A stretch of DNA of 10,265 bases from the NCBI GenBank assembly GCA_036676195.1, contig JAKFDK010000107.1:1-10265 (forward strand), written 5' to 3'. Made by a program: the position numbers and the translations under genes. The notes under the pieces are model-generated. The model worked only from the letters and a program-made list of their open reading frames with translations. It ran no database searches and had not been told where the DNA came from. This DNA is from JAKFDK01 sp036676195 (GTDB lineage Bacteria; Bacillota; Sulfobacillia; Symbiobacteriales; ZC4RG38). Below, in pieces: positions 6,485-10,265 of this stretch (position 1 is the stretch's first letter; every line of letters starts with the position of its first letter).

Positions 6485-7562
6485 ACTGGGCGAAAACAGT
6501 TATTTTGTGCATATTCAGCACGGCGGTCTGGCAGATGTGCTCGGGCCGGTGGTCAGCGCGGCAGTTCCAACGGCACAGCGGGCGCTGGTTGTCGCCGATG
6601 CCGCCGTGGCCGACCGGTATGGACCGTCCGTCCGCAACGCCCTGACGGCAGCCGGGCTGGCGGTGCATACCGCCACCGCTCCCGCCGGAGAAGCCAGCAA
6701 GACACTGGCCGAGGCGGCACGCCTGTATGAGGACTGTCTGGACGCCAAACTGGAGCGCGGCAGCGTCATCGTGGCAGTGGGCGGCGGCGCCACCGGCGAC
6801 CTGGCCGGATTTGTGGCCGCCACCTATCTGCGTGGCGTAGCCTTCATTCAGGTGCCCACCACCCTGCTGGCGATGGTCGATGCCAGCGTGGGCGGCAAGG
6901 TGGCGGTCAACCTCCCCAGGGGCAAGAACCTGGTCGGGGCCTTCCACCAGCCGCGGGCAGTGGTGGCCGACCCAGCCACCCTGGTCAGCCTGAGCAGCCG
7001 GGAATTTCGTTCCGGTCTGGCCGAAGTGGTCAAACACGGAATCCTACGGGATCGGGCCTTGTTCGAATACCTGGAACAGCATGCCGATGCTGTGCTGGGC
7101 CAGGACCCGCAGACGCTGGAGTACGTGGTCGAGCGCAATGTGCGGATCAAGGGCGCCGTAGTCAGTGCCGACGAGCGCGAGGGCGGCCTGCGGGCGATAC
7201 TGAACCTGGGTCACACCATCGGCCACGGGCTGGAGGCCCTGAACGTCGGCAAACTCCTGCATGGCGAATGTGTGAGTGTGGGCCTGGTGGGGGCAGCCTG
7301 GCTGGCGGAACGGTGCGGGCTGCTGGCGCAGCCGGACCTGCCCCAGCGGCTGCAGGTGCTGCTCGGGCGGCTGGGTCTGCCAGTGCGCATGCCGGCCGGA
7401 ACCGACCTGCAGGCCGTGGCCGCAGCCATGACACTGGACAAAAAGGCCGAGGGCGGGCAAATCAAGTGGGTGTTACCCGTCCGGCTGGGCCAGGTTCAGG
7501 TGACCCGCCATGTGCAGGCGGCAGACATCAACGCGGTCCTGCAGTCCCTGCTGGAGCAGTAG
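6462..7562 (+). CDS. aroB: 3-Dehydroquinate synthase AroB
   Basis: It converts DAHP to 3-dehydroquinate using NAD and a divalent metal, the second step of the shikimate pathway. The 366-residue protein has GGGATGD at 107-113 for NAD, the segment VPTTLLAMVDASVGGK at 131-146, KNLVGAFHQP at 155-164, and the metal ligands Glu188, His251 (GHTIGHGLE) and His267. ATG 6462 has a GGAGGT site at 6448-6453 inside the end of aroK. It is the last gene of the aro cluster and is followed by a long hairpin. Confidence 0.96.
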   Translation: MPAKVRLELGENSYFVHIQHGGLADVLGPVVSAAVPTAQRALVVADAAVADRYGPSVRNALTAAGLAVHTATAPAGEASKTLAEAARLYEDCLDAKLERGSVIVAVGGGATGDLAGFVAATYLRGVAFIQVPTTLLAMVDASVGGKVAVNLPRGKNLVGAFHQPRAVVADPATLVSLSSREFRSGLAEVVKHGILRDRALFEYLEQHADAVLGQDPQTLEYVVERNVRIKGAVVSADEREGGLRAILNLGHTIGHGLEALNVGKLLHGECVSVGLVGAAWLAERCGLLAQPDLPQRLQVLLGRLGLPVRMPAGTDLQAVAAAMTLDKKAEGGQIKWVLPVRLGQVQVTRHVQAADINAVLQSLLEQ

Positions 7563-7571
7563 ACAGCGCAT

Positions 7572-7623
7572 CATGAGCCGCCCAGCCTGTGTGGCACCCG
7601 CCGCACAGGCTGGGCGGCTCGTG
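7572..7623. terminator. Long hairpin between convergent genes
   Basis: A perfect 17-bp stem (7575-7591 with 7604-7620) is extended by three outer pairs including one wobble, with a 12-nt loop. It lies between the aroB stop and the stop of the convergent membrane-protein gene, so it could stop transcription from both sides. Neither side has a clear T-run, so it may instead protect mRNA 3' ends or work with a factor. Confidence 0.6.
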
Positions 7624-7641
7624 TTGATCGGGGGGCGGCGG

Positions 7642-8184
7642 TCAGGAGACCTTGCGGGGGCCCGGCGATGACCGGCCGGCCTCCCGGCCGTTCGCTGGGG
7701 TATGGTGGGCCGGGAGCACGGTGTACAGCAAGGTCAGCAAGGCATTAAAGGCCAGAATAACAACCAGCAGGTCGGCCCAGGCTGCCGGTAACCGCCACCG
7801 GACCAGGGCGCCCGCACCGGCGAGGAGGCACCAGGCTGCCACCCGGCCGGCCCAGCCCGGAGCCTGCAGCCCCGGCCACCAGAGCAGCAGCCAGACCAGC
7901 ACTGCTTCACTGAAAGTCACCGGAATCATAAAGGCAGTTCCCAAGCCGTACAGCACAGCGGCCGTCAGGGCGGCGGGCAGCCCGGCCCAGTAACCCATGA
8001 TACGGGTGGCCGCGGCGGCCGGCCACAGGGGCAGCCAACTCAGCCCGCTGACCAGGGCCATGACCAAAAAGGACCGGGCGAGGGATTCATCCGCCACGAT
8101 CGCCTCCTGGGCGAACAGCATCGACGGAATGGCCAGAAGCACGGCGCAGAACAGGGATACGAGGACATAGCCCACACGACCCAT
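7642..8184 (-). CDS. Multi-pass membrane protein of unknown function
   Basis: I do not recognise the family. With ATG 8184 the protein has 180 residues. The first 25 look like an uncleaved signal anchor or a signal peptide ending near SMLFAQEA. About four further hydrophobic segments follow, rich in Leu, Ala and Trp (including WLLLWWPG), and then a short polar, basic C-terminal tail. GGAGGT (8200-8195) lies 10 nt upstream of this ATG. A TTG at 8232 would add 16 residues but lacks a ribosome site. The gene is convergent with aroB and divergent from psuG, which gives no functional hint. Confidence 0.75.
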   Translation of the reverse strand: MGRVGYVLVSLFCAVLLAIPSMLFAQEAIVADESLARSFLVMALVSGLSWLPLWPAAAATRIMGYWAGLPAALTAAVLYGLGTAFMIPVTFSEAVLVWLLLWWPGLQAPGWAGRVAAWCLLAGAGALVRWRLPAAWADLLVVILAFNALLTLLYTVLPAHHTPANGREAGRSSPGPRKVS

Positions 8185-8262
8185 GGGGAGACCCACCTCC
8201 GTTGCAAACTGCAGCAGTAGTACAATAAACAAGCGACGACCCGGAATGGGAGGTTACTAAAG

Positions 8263-9204
8263 ATGCGCCAGGTTGTGGATATGACGCCTGAAGTGGAGGC
8301 TGCCCTGGCCGGCGGCCGGGCAGTGGTGGCCCTGGAATCTACGATTATTGCCCACGGTCTGCCCCGGCCGGAAAATCTGAATGTGGCCCGGGAAATCGAG
8401 GATCTGGTCCGCCAGGGCGGTGCGGTACCGGCCACGGTGGCGGTGCTGGACGGGCGCATCTGCGTCGGCTGTTCGTCGGATCAGTTGGAGCGGCTGGCCA
8501 CCGACCCCGGCATTGGCAAGGCCAGCCTGCGGGACCTCCCCTTGTTACTGGCCCGGCGGCATTCGGGGGCGACCACGGTGGCGGCCACCACCGCCATCGC
8601 GGCTGCGGCCGGGATCCCCGTGTTTGTGACCGGAGGCATCGGCGGGGTACACCGGGGCGCCGAACGTTCCTGGGACGTCTCGGCTGACCTGACCGTCCTG
8701 GGCCGGGAGCCGGTGGCCGTGGTCTGTGCCGGCGCCAAAAGCATCCTTGACATCGGGGCGACGCTGGAGATGCTGGAAACCCTGGGCGTCACGGTGCTGG
8801 GCTACCAGACTGACCGTTTCCCCGGGTTTTATATTCGCAAGACGGAATTTCCGGTTGACGCCAGGGTGGAGAGTGCCGCTGATGCGGCGGCAGTGGTCTG
8901 GGCCAGGCGGCAGGCGGGAATTCCCGGCGGCGTGCTGCTGGTGAATCCGCTGCCCGAGGCGGCAGCCCTGGATGGGCCCCAACTGGAAGCGGCCATTGGG
9001 GAATCGCTGGCGGAGGCGGCCCGTATTGGAAAGATTGGCAAGACACTGACCCCATTCCTGCTGGCGCGACTGCGGGAGGCGACCGCCGGCCGCAGCCTGC
9101 AGGCCAACCTGGCCCTGATTCGCAGCAATGCCGAACTGGGGGCCCGACTGGCCGTGGCGCTGGCTGATCTGGCTGGCGGACCGGCGGGTCAGGGAAGCCG
9201 GTGA
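8263..9204 (+). CDS. psuG: Pseudouridine-5'-phosphate glycosidase PsuG
   Basis: It splits pseudouridine 5'-phosphate into uracil and ribose 5-phosphate, salvaging the modified base from RNA turnover. The 313-residue protein matches family length. Conserved parts are ALESTIIAHGLPRPEN at 23-38 with Glu25, K86, the stretch TTVAATTAIAAAAGIPVF, GGIGGVHRG at 124-132, Asp142 and CAGAKSILD with the presumed catalytic Lys159. Their spacing agrees with the active-site residues I recall for E. coli PsuG. ATG 8263 has GGGAGG about 9 nt upstream. A -10-like TACAAT lies at 8221-8226, without a good -35. The kinase PsuK that makes the substrate is not adjacent and not in the window. Confidence 0.93.
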   Translation: MRQVVDMTPEVEAALAGGRAVVALESTIIAHGLPRPENLNVAREIEDLVRQGGAVPATVAVLDGRICVGCSSDQLERLATDPGIGKASLRDLPLLLARRHSGATTVAATTAIAAAAGIPVFVTGGIGGVHRGAERSWDVSADLTVLGREPVAVVCAGAKSILDIGATLEMLETLGVTVLGYQTDRFPGFYIRKTEFPVDARVESAADAAAVVWARRQAGIPGGVLLVNPLPEAAALDGPQLEAAIGESLAEAARIGKIGKTLTPFLLARLREATAGRSLQANLALIRSNAELGARLAVALADLAGGPAGQGSR

Positions 9205-9262
9205 CAGGGGGAACACATAGGATAGGGGCAAAACCCCTGATGTGAGGGAGTGGACCCTGTCC

Positions 9263-9835
9263 ATGCTGCTGCGCAGGCAACGAGAAATGCGTCAGAAGCT
9301 GATCGAATCGGTGGCGACGCTCCAGGAACTGGTCTTTGACCTGAAGTCCGACCTGAAGAAGCGGGAGGAGGGAGTGGTCGCCCGGGAAGCGGAACTGGCG
9401 CGGGCCGCCGGTGAGGTGGCCGAGCGCCAGCGCCATCTGGAAGCGCTGGCCGGTGAACTGGAGCAGCAGGAGGCGGAACTCCGGGGACTGATCCAGGAGG
9501 TAAAAAACGAGCGTGCCGCCCTGCGGCAACGGGAGCGGGCGACGGCCAACCGGGAGGCCAGTCGGGGACGCCCTTCCGGTACCCGGTTGTCGGCACGGGT
9601 GGTAAATCAAGCCATGGTGCAGCCCATGGCCCGGAATGAGGCAGGTCCCCCGGCTCCTCAGGCGACGGCAGATGCGGAAAGGCCGGCCATGGCACTACCG
9701 GTGGCGGGCGGAGGGGAAGAACGCCCGATAGAAGCTGAGCCTGAGCCAGAGGAGATCCTGGTGCGCATGGTCCATTCCGGGGGCGAAATCCAGACGGTAC
9801 CGGCTCGGGTCCATTTCGGGGAGGGAGCCCTGTGA
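9263..9835 (+). CDS. Coiled-coil protein of unknown function
   Basis: I recognise no family. From ATG 9263 the protein has 190 residues. Residues about 3-95 are a highly charged Glu/Arg/Lys/Gln-rich helix with heptad-like leucines, a clear coiled coil. Residues about 96-155 are Pro/Ala/Gly-rich and likely disordered, and an acidic stretch (EAEPEPEE) leads into a short ordered-looking C-terminus. No signal peptide or membrane segment is seen. A GTG at 9242 would add seven residues; neither start has an ideally spaced ribosome site. It follows psuG closely and overlaps the next ORF by 4 nt, so the three may be one operon. Confidence 0.75.
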   Translation: MLLRRQREMRQKLIESVATLQELVFDLKSDLKKREEGVVAREAELARAAGEVAERQRHLEALAGELEQQEAELRGLIQEVKNERAALRQRERATANREASRGRPSGTRLSARVVNQAMVQPMARNEAGPPAPQATADAERPAMALPVAGGGEERPIEAEPEPEEILVRMVHSGGEIQTVPARVHFGEGAL

Positions 9836-10041
9836 TCGGCCACTGGAAGCAGATTGATACGGCCATGGGCCCCATGTGGGTGGAGCCGGGTCATGAAGAG
9901 ACCGCCCACGCCATCGCGTCCGGTACTGACCCGTCCGGGTGGCCGGATGCGGTGGGCGGCGGCATACCCGGGGAAACGGTTGTGCCATGTGTGCGGCAGG
10001 ATCCGCTTCAGCCAGGGCTGCCGGCTGGTTTCGGCCTCTGA
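9832..10041 (+). CDS. Small hypothetical protein overlapping the coiled-coil gene
   Basis: This 69-residue ORF begins with GTG overlapping the preceding stop as GTGA and is preceded by GGGAGGGAG, an arrangement typical of translational coupling. Third codon positions are strongly G/C, like neighbouring genes. The peptide is rich in Gly, Pro and Trp, with a single Cys and no membrane segment. I see no known domain. It ends just before a terminator hairpin, which supports it as the last gene of the psuG transcript. Confidence 0.55.
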   Translation: MIGHWKQIDTAMGPMWVEPGHEETAHAIASGTDPSGWPDAVGGGIPGETVVPCVRQDPLQPGLPAGFGL

Positions 10042-10050
10042 CTGGCAAAA

Positions 10051-10085
10051 AGCGAGGGTATCCCGCCAGGGATACCCTTTGCTCT
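10051..10085. terminator. Bidirectional intrinsic terminator
   Basis: A perfect 10-bp stem AGGGTATCCC (10055-10064) and GGGATACCCT (10069-10078) encloses a 4-nt loop. On the plus strand the tail is TTTGCTCTTGCT. On the minus strand the stem is followed by CGCTTTTTG, a better T-run. It therefore separates the plus-strand psuG group from the convergent gene at the right edge. Confidence 0.8.
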
Positions 10086-10095
10086 TGCTGTGCTT

Positions 10096-10265
10096 CTAGG
10101 TGCAGTGAGGGAAGGTGGGGCAGGGGGAAGCCGGCACCAGGATTTCCTCCAGGCGCTCTACCTTGACCTCCAGCCGCACGACATCCTTCTCGATGATCTT
10201 TTCAATGCAGCCGTCGTCGCACCGGCACTCCTCGACACATTGGGCCACAACTTCGGCCAGCTTCA
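10096..10265 (-). CDS. C-terminal part of a cysteine-rich small protein (partial)
   Basis: This minus-strand frame is open from the right edge to TAG at 10098-10096, giving 55 residues of a protein whose start lies outside the window. It contains a cysteine cluster, CVEECRCDDGC, then a charged amphipathic helix (IIEKDVVRLEVKVERLEEIL) and a tail with two more cysteines (ASPCPTFPHCT). The mix of charged residues and the well-placed terminator immediately downstream on the same strand support a real gene. Six Cys in 55 residues suggest metal binding or disulfides. I do not recognise the family. Confidence 0.65.
   Translation of the reverse strand, partial: KLAEVVAQCVEECRCDDGCIEKIIEKDVVRLEVKVERLEEILVPASPCPTFPHCT

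Noticed and set aside
9224..9238. Small hairpin AGGGG-CAAAA-CCCCT before the coiled-coil gene
   Set aside because: Five pairs and no T-run. It could affect ribosome access, but nothing supports a terminator or a riboswitch.

Overview
The window is GC-rich and densely coded, with strong GGAGG-type ribosome binding sites. It contains a shikimate-pathway cluster typical of Firmicutes. The yqeG-next-to-aroE order recalls the yqeG-yqeH-aroE order of Bacillus, and an A24 prepilin peptidase lies inside the aro genes. I infer a high-GC member of the Clostridia (Moorella/Desulfotomaculum/Pelotomaculum-like). No rRNA or marker gene is present to fix this.

Left part (252-2297, minus strand): a P1B-2 heavy-metal-transporting ATPase of the CadA/ZntA type. 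Its true start is an ATG at 2297. The reading frame is interrupted by one in-frame TGA (2255-2253), exactly where the first cysteine of the HMA-domain CxxC metal site should be, giving UxxC. A strong hairpin (2214-2244) follows the TGA at a distance and with a loop that fit a bacterial SECIS element. The gene also has an intact sigma-A-like promoter, an operator-like dyad between -35 and -10, and a ribosome binding site. I therefore read it as a selenocysteine-containing metal ATPase and not as a pseudogene or a gene starting inside the HMA domain. This is the most interesting feature of the window.

Middle part (2420-7562, plus strand): divergently transcribed yqeG (HAD phosphatase), a hairpin terminator, then aroE and a short A24 prepilin peptidase. 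A second hairpin follows, then the tightly packed aroC-aroK-aroB. Together aroB, aroE, aroK and aroC supply four steps of chorismate synthesis. A long hairpin closes the cluster.

Right part (7642-10265): a small multi-pass membrane protein of unknown function on the minus strand. Divergent from it are psuG (pseudouridine-5'-phosphate glycosidase), an unknown coiled-coil protein and a small overlapping ORF. A bidirectional terminator separates these from the C-terminal part of a cysteine-rich small protein that enters from the right edge on the minus strand. Positions 1-251 show no gene I can support.
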